A stretch of 64,000 nt of DNA, from the NCBI RefSeq assembly GCF_020379485.1, contig NC_063436.1, positions 26,410,423-26,474,422 of the forward strand. The letters run 5' to 3'. The notes under the pieces are model-generated. The model had not been told where the DNA came from. It ran no database searches and saw nothing but the letters and a program-made list of their open reading frames with translations. Made by a program: the position numbers and the translations under genes. Below, piece after piece: positions 47,373-59,727 of the stretch. Source of the DNA: Brassica napus. Taxonomy: Eukaryota; Streptophyta; Magnoliopsida; Brassicales; Brassicaceae. Position 1 is the stretch's first letter. The number at the start of each line of letters is the position of its first letter.

Positions 47373-49623
47373 TCACAGATCGATGACTCGAGAGAGCTTC
47401 TGGATCCTGTTAAGCAAGAAATCCCCTTGCTTGATCGTTGCCTGGTAAAGCGCATTCTTTGCATCTGGACGGTTTGTCTCCAATACACCTGCCACCTTGT
47501 CTATCTTGCAGTGTAGCTTCCCAGCTGCTATGAATCGTGACAACTCCCTGGATACAACAAAAGAGCTGATAACACTACAATATACTGAAGGATGTAATCG
47601 AGCGTTTGTTAGTGTTCTTACTGATCAATGAAATCAACCGAAACACCAAAAGCATTTGCCATCGCATCGACAGTAACGCTCTTGTAAGATTCCAGAAACT
47701 GAGAGTACACCACCGTTCTCACTTCCCTCATGTAGAATCGGAAATGTGGGTTCAAGTAACGGTCAAACTTTATCTGCTCTGCCATTCCCGCTGAGAAAAA
47801 TACACCAATAGTGGAGCTACTATTAGTACACAGAGACAACAGTTCAGTACGCGAATCTGGTCACTGGGTTGTACTCACCAAATGCTGAGAAAAACGCCTT
47901 GTACTGGCACTCGTACAGGGAGTTCAGGAATTCAGAAAGGAATGGAATCTTCCCAAGCACGGTCAAGATTTCAGGTGCATCAACAACCTGTCACATTAGT
48001 AGCAATTTATCATTTTCTCAAAACGATTCACTTCAATAGAAAACAAGATTCACATCACTTCCATAAAGTAGAGGGCTCTTAGCCATCGAGAACTACCTTC
48101 TGCTTAAGCGAAACTCTGTCGAGAGTTATGATGCTCGTCAGGACGGTGTAAAAAATGAAGGTCTCGTAGGGGAAGATCTCATAAGTGGTGAAGGTTGATA
48201 TAGAATCCAGAAATAAGCTGGCAGCTTTCTTAAAGTTTCTGGTGGACATGCAATACAAGCCTTCATAGACCTTTAGCCTGTTCTTCCTCTCCCAGTCACC
48301 ACCCTCTTCAAACAACCTGGCATGGGAGAACACAAAGTTTTAGACCCATGAAGGGTGTGCTAAGAGAAAAAAAAAATGCAGCCAAAGAGCCTAATCGACA
48401 CTGACTTTTTCGCCTTGTCAATGCTCTTGGATACGAGATCGAAGTCCATGTAGAAGAAGGCAAGCTGCAGCGTGTAGAACACCAAATCCATTTTTTGCCC
48501 AACAGCAACGGTTTTTCCTTCAGTGAGTTTCAGTTGCTCCAAAGCTTTCTCCTTAAATCACAAACCAAAATTTTTAGTTGCTTCTGAAGTGCATAATGAG
48601 TAACATTGACATGATCATTTACCTTATCACTAATCCTGATGAAATACAGAGCCTTAGCAAGGTGAGCTTCACGGACTTCACTTTCTCCCAAATTTTCTTC
48701 CGCATCTGCAATCCTAAACAAAGGAGAAGAGAAGGAAAAAGTAAGAAAAAACATCAACACCACATATACGTAAGATAGGACAGATTCTTAACACCATAAC
48801 AAAAACATAAAAGGTTTAGCCGTAGAAAAAAGCACAAGATAAGATAATGGTTAACTCCAATACAAAGAAAAATAAGAAACTATGCTATGATGGAAAATCT
48901 CCATTCAATCTTAAACTCAGTCCTTCAAAATCATTTTTGAAGAACACAAGTAACATCCAATTCAAGACCTAACACCACCGAATCTGCCTCGTTTTCTAAT
49001 ACTGCACATAACTCTGTAACATCCAATTCAAGAACCAATCGATCATAATGCTACAGCTACACCATCCATCCATCAGTCTAAACCATCAGTCCATCAATAC
49101 GCAAAGGTGTAATCTTTTGCAACGGCGGTGGAAACTCAAATCTCTATTAGTCAGAAACTGTCGGTATATGAAGCTAAGAAATCGAATAGTGAACAACATT
49201 CTCCAGAATCGTCTAATGAGAGAGCAGCAGAAACTAGAAATAGAAGCAAAAAGGAACTTTACTTGTCGTCGAGCTTCTTAAGCTCCTCCTCGTTGCTAGC
49301 CCGCATAGAATCCAACAAGCTCTGATCCAACTCCAGAACAGAGGACGCCGCTAGGGTTTCGTACAATGGAGCCATCCCTACACAAAAAAAACACAAACCC
49401 AACATCAGGAACAAAAAAACCGAAGCTACTCGGAGTAATTGATAAACCCATGGGCGATTGATTAGAGAAAGGAAGATACTTTACCATCGGATTTGATGGA
49501 ATCCAAGACGTCAGACTTGAGCTGGACTTTCTCGATGTCTTGAACATCTGGATGAGTGAGGAGGAAGAGCTTGTGAGCTAGAATGAGGTGAGGCTGCTGA
49601 GTTCCTTCTGCTCCACCGTCCAT
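47373..49623 (-). CDS. RPN7: 26S proteasome regulatory lid subunit RPN7
   Basis: RPN7 is a scaffold subunit of the proteasome lid. Eight minus-strand exons (49485-49623, 49263-49377, 48623-48713, 48406-48551, 48097-48316, 47879-47987, 47622-47790, 47373-47547) join in phase to 387 residues, equal to the length I recall for the plant protein. The N-terminal half is helical-repeat (TPR-like), including [17 protein letters not shown] and [18 protein letters not shown]. The C-terminal half holds the PCI domain, with [20 protein letters not shown] and a winged-helix part ([19 protein letters not shown]). The start [11 protein letters not shown] is the first Met of the frame. By position it corresponds to At4g24820. 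Confidence 0.96.
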
Positions 49624-50211
49624 AGCTTGAGACGGATCTGAGGGAGAGAGACGAAAGAAAGGAATGAATATTTGTTTGCTTGAGTACGGAGGAAGAGCAA
49701 ACCGGATATATTAAAAAGGCCGATGAGTTTATATTAAAAAAGTAGGTTTCTATCTTATTTTACTTGAAAATATATAGTTTAAAAACTTATTCCAAAAACG
49801 TTAAAAATAATGAGAAAATAACCATCACTTATATTAAAAAGAGTAAAATTTATTAATTAACATGTGTTATGCATTTAATATCATAACTTTATTTTGTCTT
49901 CTTAAATTGAACACTGGAATCTGATAACCCAATATTAACAAATTGACTGGATCAAATTACAAAATTGACTATGAGTCTATAACACATTTAACTAGTCTAA
50001 AACTCTTTTGAAAACTCTATGATCTTGTGTATGATCTTTGAATGGTGATTTTAATATTTTTTTTTAAAAAAAAATTGTCTAAAACTAATTCAAATAACAC
50101 ATAAAAAAATTCATGTTTATTTGTTCATTTTATAGTCAAACTCTGGTCTTCACAAAAACTTGCAAATGATTTAAGAAAATAGATCAAACTGTTATTAGCA
50201 ATTAATGAAAC
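49624..50211. other. RPN7 upstream region
   Basis: AT-rich DNA with no recognised gene. The RPN7 leader occupies the left end. Confidence 0.4.
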
Positions 50212-50405
50212 CATAAGTTTCATCATTCACACAGTAACACATTATTCGATTTATAAAGTTTTCCCAAAACGAAAACAAAGTGAAGAAATAACACAATTAT
50301 TCGGACAGAAGATGAAGCTAAAACGCATCAAATCTTGAACACAACCAAGGGAGTGATCATCGAATGTCATGCAAATAAACTAATGGTGAAACCCTTCTTT
50401 CTAGA
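50212..50405 (-). pseudogene. Duplicated 3' UTR of argininosuccinate synthase
   Basis: About 190 bp match 57041-57235, the 3' UTR of the intact argininosuccinate synthase gene, in the same orientation. Long shared blocks include AACGAAAACAAAGTGAAGAA and GCTAAAACGCATCAAATCTT. Similarity stops at about the position of the stop codon, where a LINE fragment follows. It is a remnant of a second, otherwise deleted copy. Confidence 0.8.
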
Positions 50406-50424
50406 TGTGATAGATTAGGGTCTG

Positions 50425-51230
50425 AAAAAAGAGTCAAACTATGCAAGAGTCTACTCCTTTAGTGCCCAGTAGACGCTGCAGTGTCCACTGCCAGTCTGGG
50501 TTAACACCAGAGCCCACAAGTATACGAGCAGGAGCCTCTCATATCGTGTAGGAATAGGGACATGCAAAGTACAGATGGTCTTTTGTCTCATCTCTTTTTC
50601 CACATAGCTCACATCCTTGAATCATTTCCCATTGTCTCATACGATCACCCGTAGAAAGCCTATTCTTAATGGCTAGCCAAGTGATAAAAGAGTAGCGGGG
50701 AACTCCTTGCAGGAACCAAACCACTCTATACCATCCCACCTTACTGCGCTTCAATTTCAGTTGATCCCAAGTTTTGGATGAGGAAAAAGTGTCTCTGTAA
50801 TCATCTACCCCATGTCTCCAAAGCATTACATCTCTTCCGCTCTCAGGCTGAGGAGCATCGATAGCCAAAATGCTATTACTTAACTCTTGAAATCGCCTAC
50901 TTCTCTGCCCCCAAATGTTCCATCCGTTCATTGTTACCGTTTCACTAACTGTGGCGTGCCTCCTAACACCAAGATAGATAGTACCTGCAGCTCCGGTGAT
51001 GTTAATAAAATGCCCTTTACCTAACCAATCATTGAACCAGAAGTGACAGCTTGTGCCATCCCTGATGTCCACCTTAAGATAGTTATATGCTACATCCCTC
51101 AACTTCAAAAGTTTCCTCCATGTCTAAGACTCTTTAGAATCATCCCTAACGTCCCAAAAAGAATTGTACTTTAGGAGATAATGCCTCACCCAACTGACCC
51201 AGAGAGATGTAGGCTGCATGAACAAATGCC
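50425..51230 (-). mobile_element. LINE non-LTR retrotransposon fragment (ORF2 C-terminus)
   Basis: On the minus strand the sequence encodes the end of a plant LINE reverse transcriptase. It has SLWVSWVRHYLLKYNSFWDV, LLKLRDVAYNYLKVDIRDG, WFNDWLGKG, and then the zf-RVT zinc module VVWFLQGVPRYSFITWLAIKN, SYDRM-like RLSTGDRMRQW and CELCGKRDETKDHLYFACPY. Stops at about 50530 and 51115 interrupt it, although translation continues in related frames. Both ends are truncated. It abuts the duplicated argininosuccinate synthase 3' UTR. Confidence 0.88.
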
Positions 51231-51844
51231 ATATGAATCGAGTCGAAAATATCTGAATCACATCAACATTTAGTCCAAAATTTGTCATATTAATCTAAAA
51301 AAATTGTGTACCCTCAAAAGGTCAAAATATCTGAAGCACATCAACATTTAGTCCAAAATTTGTCATACTAATCTAAAAAATATTTCAAAACAATAAAAAA
51401 CCTATTTTGAAAATGAAATGAAACATTTTTAAACTATGAGTTTGACATTTAAAGCTATATATTAATTGAAAATATTAAAAAAATAATAATGAAAGTTGGT
51501 AACAAAAAGACATTACAATTTAATCATAAATTAACATATCAAAGCATCGTTTGAATATTTAGGTTTTTAAAATGGGTGTGAGTCGTTTTTATCGGATCGG
51601 TTACGGGCCTATTTAGAGATTCGGGGTCCATCTAAATTGTTTTTTTTGGTTCGGATCTTTTAGGGTAGAGAAATTTTGCAGATACTTGTAAATGTTTTGG
51701 TTTGGTTTCAGTTCAAAATTCCGGGTCGGAATAAAATGTCCAGGTCAGCAAATTCAGCATAGTTTCTCTAATTTTTAATTTTATAATATTCCCACCAAAG
51801 AAAACCGTGTATATATATATCTCTGTCACACCACTATTGACTGA
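51231..51844. other. Intergenic DNA with crucifer repeat words
   Basis: At 51245-51285 and 51331-51365 a roughly 40-bp word (ATCTGAA[TG]CACATCAACATTTAG) is repeated. Around 51575-51740 there are degenerate GGTTCGG words. No gene is seen. Confidence 0.4.
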
Positions 51845-52076
51845 CACATTTATGCTTCCATCTTTTCGAGACTCGACTCGACTCGATTCATCTCTGTCGC
51901 ATCAATTTTAGGGCAAATCGGAAGTTCTGAGAGACATAAAATCAATTTATCACCATCGTCGCATCAATTATATTGGCACATTTATCCTTCCTTCTCTTCG
52001 TGACTCAAATCGACTCGATTCATCTCCGTAGCATCAATTCTAGGGCAAATCAAAAGTTCAAGAGACGTAGAATCAA
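51845..52076. repeat. Degenerate tandem duplication, period 132 bp
   Basis: CACATTTATGCTTCCATCTTTTC..., ATTCATCTCTGTCGCATCAATTTTAGGGC is repeated 132 bp later with about 10-15% change. It lies directly upstream of the AAA pseudogene and looks like a duplicated 5' leader. Confidence 0.75.
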
Positions 52077-52079
52077 GTC

Positions 52080-54633
52080 ATGTCAACGTCAGAGCCAGAG
52101 AACGGTAGCGATACCTCCGATAATTCCGGCTATTCCAAGAGCTCTGATAGTTCCGGGACAGAAACCAAGAGCCACGATTCTAGCGAAGATCAATCCGCAA
52201 GGCTAGCGAAGATCGATCCCCAAGGCCTAAGCGAGTTAAGGTGTCTGATGGTGGAGACATTGTGGTGGCTGGTAATGGTTTCGAACAAGAGCCTCTCGCT
52301 GGTCTTGTTATATTCAAACAACAGGTGGGAGTTTTGTTTGAGGAATTTACATATTACCTGAGGTATTAGAGATCTAACTCATATGTATTTTCTGTATGCT
52401 AATTATTAATGTTTCTTTGTGTTTTCTTTGTGCAAAGAGTTTGCTAAGCTTACCCCAGGCTATACCTGCTTGAATCCAAAAATACTGCTTTCTGGTCCTG
52501 CATGTTTGTATTATATTGGTGTGGTTCCTGTCTAGGCGGCAACATCACCTTTTTTGTTTCCTTTTTGGCTGGAAATTGTTTCAAGGTCTGAAGTATACCA
52601 AGAGGAGTTGGCCAAAGCACTTGCCAATCACTCTGTGGCGAATTTGCTTACATTCGATAGCCGTGAAGTTTTGGGGGTAAGAAGATATAATGCGTTTTCT
52701 GAAATATAAGCTGTTTCTTAACTTTATTTTGGGTTAAACATTAAAAACAGAAACTCCATCTCCAATGGTTTACTCTCTTTATTCTTATAAAACAGAGTAA
52801 CTGAATTAGTTGTTATTATAATGTTATTTTATTTTAAAGTGAAAAATAGAATGATGAACAAAAAAACAAGTTACTCTGTATAGTGAAAAATATAGTGGAA
52901 TTGAAGTTATTCATATAGATTATTCAGATAACCTGACATCTTTGGAGAGAATTTTTTTTATCCTTTGACTGAAACCAAATTATTCTTATATCAAATCGAC
53001 GAAATCCAATTATTCACATGAGCTGCATAATTCTTTTGTTATCATCAGCTGCATTATTCTTCTTGTTTCCAAATCTTCTTTCATTTTTGTGGAATTAATT
53101 ATTCTCTTGGCAAAAATGAAATTTTAAATCTCATATAAAAACTTTGGAATTACGATTGTTCATATATAATTTAAAAATACTCAACTATATATTTCTTTTA
53201 AAATTTTGAAATCTTTTTAAAATAAAGTTCAATTCTAAAATAGAAAATCAAATGATGTCATGATGACTTTATAAATGCATTGTGACGTATAAAACTTAAA
53301 GATAAGATAAATCAAGTATCATAAATAGTAAAATGAATCAAAATTCTAAATCTAACATATTTAAAATCTAATAGAGTTGAAAATTGAAATTAACTTACAC
53401 AACTAATAACACCCCCTAAAAGTATATGGATAAAGCTTTCTATTTAACCACACAAGTTTAATTAAAATAATAGTAACTTTCATAATTCATCAACATTAAT
53501 TTTAAACTCATCTTAAACTAAATCATATTAAATAATCTCAAACATACAACATATTGCTGTTGAGTCATCAGACTTATCCACCAAAAAATTCAAAATTTTG
53601 AATTTTCAGTAATAATACTGACTTAATTAGGATAAGTCTAGAATTTGAGATTAAATTATCAAATTTTGAAAAATATTTAATACACTTCTTACACTTTAGA
53701 ATTTGGGTCAGTCGATTGTAATGTATGTTTTTCATGATTCATTTTGATCTTTAACTTTATTGAACTATTTTAATTTGATCTGATCATAATCTGTGCATAA
53801 TAAATTGATCTTTTAACCTAATTGAACTATTTTTAATTTGATCTGATCGTAATCAAAGCTACTAACACATAGAATATTTTTACTGTTTTGTAGGTTGACA
53901 GTATGCTGGGCCGAAGAGAAAACCGGGGGGGAACATGAGGCAACACTAGAGATAAAAAATGTCTTCATGAAACATTGGGCTGGTCTATTGAAAAAGGAGA
54001 AGGAACTTGTTTTGGTTCTTGCAGCCACAACTCGATCTTTTGACCTTGACACCAGATGCTGAGAGTAGATCACAGATACTAAAGGTTATATTGAGTAAAA
54101 CAACCTTATCTGATGATGTTGATCTGGTTCGACTTGCTATAGTATGGCTAATGAATATTCTGGAAAGGATCTTAAGGTCAAATTCCTTTTTATCCTTTGT
54201 TATGATGTCTCTGCCAAAGTAATACTCAGATATATTCTCTTTTGGTTTGTGCAGAAGCTATGTGTTACTGCCTCCAAACCGTCGAATAATGGATATATAT
54301 GACAAGATAGAAAGTGTGAGTTTTGTGTGTATTGAGCTATAAATGTTCATCATCTTGAGTTAGCTTATCTGTATTTATGATGGGATAAAATAATATGGTA
54401 GGAGCGAGATTTCATATATACACTTGAGAAGGTGAGATCTACTTTTGCTTTTGTCAAGGCTCAGATAACTGTTGTCCTCTCTATAAAGGTCTCTTTTTTT
54501 GTTGTTGAATCAGGTGTGTGCAAGCATCAAGTCAGAGTCGGTGCGCATGAAAGAGCTTCAACAATGGAACGAACGCTACGGGGACGGTGGATCTAGAAAG
54601 AGGACACGTGACGGCTGCGTTATGCAGTACTGA
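52080..54633 (+). pseudogene. DAA1-type AAA ATPase, decayed
   Basis: Pieces of a plant AAA ATPase of the DAA1/At4g24860 kind can be followed on the plus strand. They include LTPGYTCLNPKILLSGPA (modified P-loop region, about 52450), a possible intron to SEVYQEELAKALANHSVANL (about 52580), and a 1.2-kb intron. VDSMLGRREN (53893) and EHEATLEIKNVFMKHWAGLL, KELVLVLAATTRSFDLD follow, then PDAESRSQILKVILSKTTLS, LCVTAS, and a C-terminal ESVRMKELQQWNERYGDGG. Frameshifts lie in a G run at about 53928 and near 54140. A deletion between FDLD and PDAESRS removes the Arg-rich stretch expected there (about 15 residues), and stops follow. The N-terminal Ser-rich frame at 52080 is an uncertain start. The catalytic protein is lost. 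Confidence 0.8.
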
Positions 54634-55329
54634 ATCTACTTGAGAAACATCACTTCAGTTATGTATATTTTGGTTGGGATTAGAGTCGTACACTATACCC
54701 TAATCTAATAGTACTTTCTTTTTGCTTAATAGTTTAACTGGTTTTTATAATTTAATTAATTAAGGAAAAGATATTTGTTTTTTTTGTTTATACTAGTAAA
54801 CCGGTTTTGTTTTTGTTTTTTCGTTAATACTCAATTGTTAGAATTTAGTTAAACAATTAGAAAGAAAAATGACATTGATCATTGATCGTACCAAGATCAA
54901 AAAGTGGTGATAAAATTGAATGATTATGGTCTATTGAATTATGAATCTAGTTTTTCTTAAGCTATAATCCACCACAATCCACTTAATTTGTTTTAGATTT
55001 TAATGATTGCAGATATTTTTGGAAAGATATTTAGCAATCATTAGTTGAATAACACAGAAATTTAATTAAAATCTAAAATCTCCTAAAATTTAATCAATGA
55101 ATGATCTTTGGTTTTGTAGTTTATGTGAGATTACAACCGGTTCAATTGGTTGGTAGATGTTAAACTCAATGTCTTGGGGGTGTTCAAGATTTGTCTAAGG
55201 TTTGGGATTGGGAATTTGATTAAGAGTAGTGACCTATCTTGTTAATCAAGGTTCTCTATGAAGTGACCTCCTTTGCTGAGGTGTAAGAAAGAAAGCGTTA
55301 ACCGGTGTCGGTCATATCAAATGTCTCTC
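54634..55329. other. Spacer after the AAA pseudogene
   Basis: AT-rich DNA with no gene recognised; 55160-55320 is less AT-rich and may be another gene fragment that I cannot identify. Confidence 0.35.
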
Positions 55330-55368
55330 TATGATCCGCTTAAGGAGTCTATGGACGCTTTAATGGAG
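55330..55368 (+). pseudogene. 39-bp argininosuccinate synthase exon scrap, inverted
   Basis: TATGATCCGCTTAAGGAGTC and the following bases match the [13 protein letters not shown] codons of the intact gene (minus strand, about 57441-57478) in opposite orientation, with about three differences. It directly precedes a scrap of the STICHEL-like gene. Confidence 0.7.
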
Positions 55369-55381
55369 GTGTTGATGTTCT

Positions 55382-55755
55382 CTTGTTTTGTGACTTGAAT
55401 AGCTACTTTAGGATGCACTGCCTCTGACTTTTGTGCAGGCCAGAAGATGACACTGATGTTTTGTGCTGGAGGAGGACTCCCCTAAGCAAGGTAAACACAT
55501 ATATACTAGTCCTAAGAATTCAGTTTTGTTTGGTTTGGTTCTTTTGCTTTTCCTGTTTTCTGAAGAATTGGTCCGAACTAGAATCTGAAAATTAAATGGT
55601 TCAACGATGTCTTGTAGGGTCAGGGAGAGACACAGAACAACAAGAGCTCACGGCTTATTGGCAGAGTTCTTCCCTACACCGCAACTGGTTAAGCGAGCTA
55701 GATGACACTCCCATTTTTGTGGAACCATTTGGCTTAGCAAAAATCCATGAGGCTT
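55382..55755 (+). pseudogene. Duplicated 3' end of the STICHEL-like AAA gene
   Basis: The segment matches about 44825-45190, with both last exons retained at the same lengths: 55439-55490 (52 nt) and 55618-55692 (75 nt, ending in TAA). Splice sites are intact. It includes the same codons for DDTDVLCWRRTPL and SSRLIGRVLP. Upstream exons are absent, so it is a fragment, not a gene. A longer open frame at 55596-55835 in another phase is a by-product. Confidence 0.88.
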
Positions 55756-56468
55756 CTACACTTGGAGGGTGGGGAGGTAATTACACGCTCAATCTATCTT
55801 TGGGTCCAACCTTTGCAAGATCAATTTATGAGTAAGTGGATCATTGGTTTTTAGTCAAAGCAATGGAAAAGCAGGAACATGCTATTGATCTTGAAAGAAA
55901 GAAGAGGATCGATCATCTTTGGCTGGAAAGCCCCTCCGGTATCTTGGCTTAAATGTGATATATAGGTTCTGTCTAGGATTAAGTTCTCAAAGAAAGTGGA
56001 ACCTCTTGGATTCTTAGCAATTTGGAAGGCAGAGTTTTACTTCATCCTTCACTAACATCCATATATAGCAAGACATAATCTTCTTTTGAAAGTTGCAGTT
56101 GGGCGATTGAAAGTATGAAGTCTCTCCACTATGATTCCATCATATTTGCTAGTGAAGATCATGACATTATAGTAGTTTGTTTATCCTAATAAGATAGATT
56201 ACAAAGCGTTTTCTTTGGAATCTTTGGTTTTGAAATTTAACTGAGATAACAACTAGGTCAGATGTTGATACTACCATGTTTAAAACATAATTCCTTTTTC
56301 ATTTCTCTTCAAAACATTATATATGGTGGAATATAATTGGGTTAGTAACCAAAACATGAAATGGATTAACCATATACAGTTTATAATATCCAGACTATAA
56401 TAATTTATTAATTTATATAGTTATTAACTTAAATAATTTTTTTTTTTTAATTGTTTTTTTGTCATAAA
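55756..56468. other. Intergenic DNA without recognised genes
   Basis: Moderately AT-rich. No gene or repeat family was identified. Confidence 0.35.
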
Positions 56469-56752
56469 AAAATTGGTTATTTAAAAAGATGAAAAATAAT
56501 ATTTTATTCCACCATATTATATATTAGTTCAACTTTATATATTTTAATTAAAATCATATATTCAGCTAAGAGTTTTTCAAATATTTGAATTGAAATCATA
56601 TATTTAGCTAAAATTTGGTTATTTAAAAAGATGAAAAAGAATATTTTATTCCACCATATTATATATTAGTTCAACTTTATATATTTTAATTAATGATTTT
56701 AATGAAATCATATATTTAGCTAAGAGTTTTTCAAATATTATTATCTAGTTAT
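56469..56752. repeat. Tandem duplication, period 142 bp
   Basis: A unit containing GGTTATTTAAAAAGATG, TTTTATTCCACCATATTATA and AGCTAAGAGTTTTTCAAATA is repeated 142 bp later with few changes. Confidence 0.8.
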
Positions 56753-57224
56753 TTTATCAAACTATGTCATATTTTACATATGTCCAACTTAGACGAAATA
56801 AATTAATTTATCTAATATTAATTTATAGAGTTTCTATTATACTAATTCTTCCATTCACATTATGATCATTGATCGTAGATAGTTAGGTCGAACCAAAATC
56901 ACATAATTTATAGTTTTTATCGTACTATTTTTTTACACTTTTACTTAATTTATTTTATTCATTTTTTTTTAAATATATAAATTAATAACTTGATCTTTCT
57001 AGTTTAAATAGTGATAAACTGTGATTAGAGATTAATTCAACCGTAAGGTTCATCATTCACAGTAACACATTATTCGATTTATTGAGTTTCTCCAGAACGA
57101 AAACAAAGTGAAGAAATAACACAATTATTCCAAACAGAAGCTGAAGCTAAAACGCATCAAATCTTGAACACAAGGAAAGTGATCTTCTAATGTCATTCAA
57201 ATAAACTCACGATGAAACCTTTTT
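56753..57224. other. AT-rich spacer and argininosuccinate synthase 3' UTR
   Basis: The 3' UTR begins left of the stop at 57225; part of it (57041-57235) has a copy at 50212-50405. No gene is seen. Confidence 0.45.
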
Positions 57225-59727
57225 CTAAATGCCTTTCTCAAGCATCGCTCTAACTCTCATAGGCAACCCGTAAAGACGAATGAACCCAGCTGCATCAGCT
57301 TGGTTGTAAATCTCACTCCCTTCAAACGAAGATATGTCCTGTCTGTACAGACTGTTCGGACTCTTACGCCCTGTCACCGACACAGATCCTTTGTACAGCT
57401 TCAGTGTTACGGATCCTGTAGTTTTCTCAGTTAGCTTCTCCATGAAAGCGTCCATGGACTCCTTAAGCGGATCAAACCATCTCCCCGCATAGACCATCTC
57501 CGCGTACTTCAGTGCCAACGAGTCTTTCACCTGAATGCTCTCTCTGTCTAACGTGAGGGACTCTAGTTCCTGCACAGCTGCGAACAGGATGGTGCCTCCG
57601 GGTGTTTCATAGACACCGCGTGATTTCATCCCGACCAGACGATTCTCCACCATGTCGATCCGGCCAATGCCGTGTTTCCCTCCTATTGTGTTGAGCTCGG
57701 AGAGAAGGGTGGCTGGAGAGAGAGCCTTCCCGTTGAGTGCCACTGGAAGTCCAGATTCTATCCCTATCTCGATGTATCTGTTAAATGTACAACAGTTGCT
57801 GAGCTGTTAGACTCACACGTCAGCATACCAAACAAAGATTTAGAGGAAAAGCAACTTACTCAGGCTGATCAGGAGCATCTTCGGGATCTACACTCATCAT
57901 GTACATATCTTTCTTGGGCTCGTTTGCTGGATCTTCCAATATATCACCCTTTCAACAATAAAGATGTTCAGTATCAGAGACAAGCACGTACGTAACAAAT
58001 TTGTATACAAAAGGGAATGTATATGACTTTTGTTTTTTTTACCTCATGACTAAGGTGCCAGAGGTTCCTGTCTCGGCTGTAAATAGATTTCTTTGTCACG
58101 GGGACAGGAACGTTATGCTTCTTGGCGTACTCAATAGCGTCTTCTCTGCCTTGGATTTCCCATTCCCTCCATGGCGCCACAACTTTAAGTTCAGGGTTTA
58201 ACGAAAAGAAGGTGAGCTCAAACCGAACCTGGTCAACCAATCACAAGAAAAAAAACTAATGTAAGAATCCATAAATGTGTTTTGTAGCAAGAGAATCCAA
58301 GTACTTGCCTGGTCATTTCCTTTGCCAGTACACCCATGTGCAACGGCATCAGCTCCAACCTCTGCTGCTACATCCACCATGGCCTAATCATTTTAGAAAA
58401 TGTATTAAAAATAATTGAAAGAAGTCAAGAGATGTGTTCTCAGATTAGATTCCTTCAGAGCATAATCAAACAAAACCTGTGGAAATGTTTTACCTTAGCA
58501 ATGACAGGGCGAGCCATGGAGGTACCAAGCAAGTATTTTCGTTCATAGATGGCACCAGCTCTAAGACAAGGGAATATGTAATCTTTCACAAACTCCTCTG
58601 TGAGATCCCTAACGACCAATTGAGAAGCGCCACTAGCCTTAGCCTTTTGCTCCAAACCATCCAACTCTTTTATACCCTTCATATCAAAGAATTTAGAGAT
58701 TGAGATGACATAAAAGGAATGCTACAGAAAATAGTTGGCAGTAATGTAGAGTATACCTGACCAACATCTGCGGTGAAACACACAACTTCACAGCCATAAT
58801 TCTCCCTACAGAACAAACACTTCGATATAAGACTAGTACAAATATTAAACTTTCATGAATGAAAAGCATCAAAGCTATCTAAACCAGAGGACGATTTAAA
58901 GAAGTTATAGATCAGAAATGAACTGGAGAGAAAGGGAAAAGAAAACATACTTGAGCCATGGCACGATGACAGAGGTGTCTAAGCCTCCACTGTAAGCAAG
59001 AACGACTTTTTTCAGCTTGCCACGAAGCCCGGCTTCCTTTGAATCAGCAGACACGACAGTTTGTCCATCACCGGAGAGAACAGCTCGAATTGCTGTTTGC
59101 AATATTCAAGACCACAAAGTGTTAACGCAATAACGGAAATAACATAGAGGATGCTCAGTCGAATACATAGAAGTTACATCGTAAGAAATGAAGTACATTA
59201 TTTTAAGGAAATTGGGAAGATTCAGTGTAATGCTAGTAGCTTCACCTTGACTCTTGCAGCCGCGGGTTAGGGGAACATGAGTAGTAGTAGCAACAGCATT
59301 GCCAGAGAGCTGGCTTCGTTTCACAGATAACTGCCATGCAAATAGAGAGACAGAGGTCGTGTATGGTTTTAGATACATGATTGTTTTCTATAAGCATATA
59401 TCAATTCGAATTGAGCATACCTCTTGAAACAGAGAAGTGGTTCTTAGACAAGCTACATTCTGACATCTTATGTTACCTGCGCACAAACATATATCAATTA
59501 CCATTTCCACTATATAATCTATTGAATCATGACAGAGATCAACAACTCAGACACCCATTTGCAATAATCTCGGATTACAATAGACAATAACAACCGTAAT
59601 TTTCAGAAGAAAAAAAAAGAAACTGAAAACGAAGATGGAGGGCAGAGAGATAACCATTTAGGGAGCTGCGAAGCGCGAGAGCAGCTGACGAAGAAGAAGG
59701 AAACGAAGTCGCCGAGATTTCAGCCAT
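57225..59727 (-). CDS. Argininosuccinate synthase, chloroplastic
   Basis: The enzyme joins citrulline and aspartate, using ATP, to make argininosuccinate in plastid arginine synthesis. Ten minus-strand exons (59655-59727, 59421-59476, 59246-59330, 58951-59092, 58757-58805, 58494-58676, 58309-58383, 58043-58228, 57860-57948, 57225-57777) join in phase to 496 residues. A Ser/Ala-rich transit peptide covers about residues 1-70. The N-type pyrophosphatase P-loop AYSGGLDTS is at about 104-112, [10 protein letters not shown] (ATP and citrulline site) in exon 7, and [12 protein letters not shown] in exon 8. The intron after exon 7 has a GC donor (CAG|GCAAGT), a recognised non-canonical class. By position it is At4g24830. 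Copies of its 3' UTR and of one exon scrap lie elsewhere in the window. Confidence 0.96.

Noticed and set aside
55596..55835. 80-codon open frame in the duplicated STICHEL-like fragment
   Set aside because: It is out of phase with the real exon and runs over an intron border into unrelated DNA.
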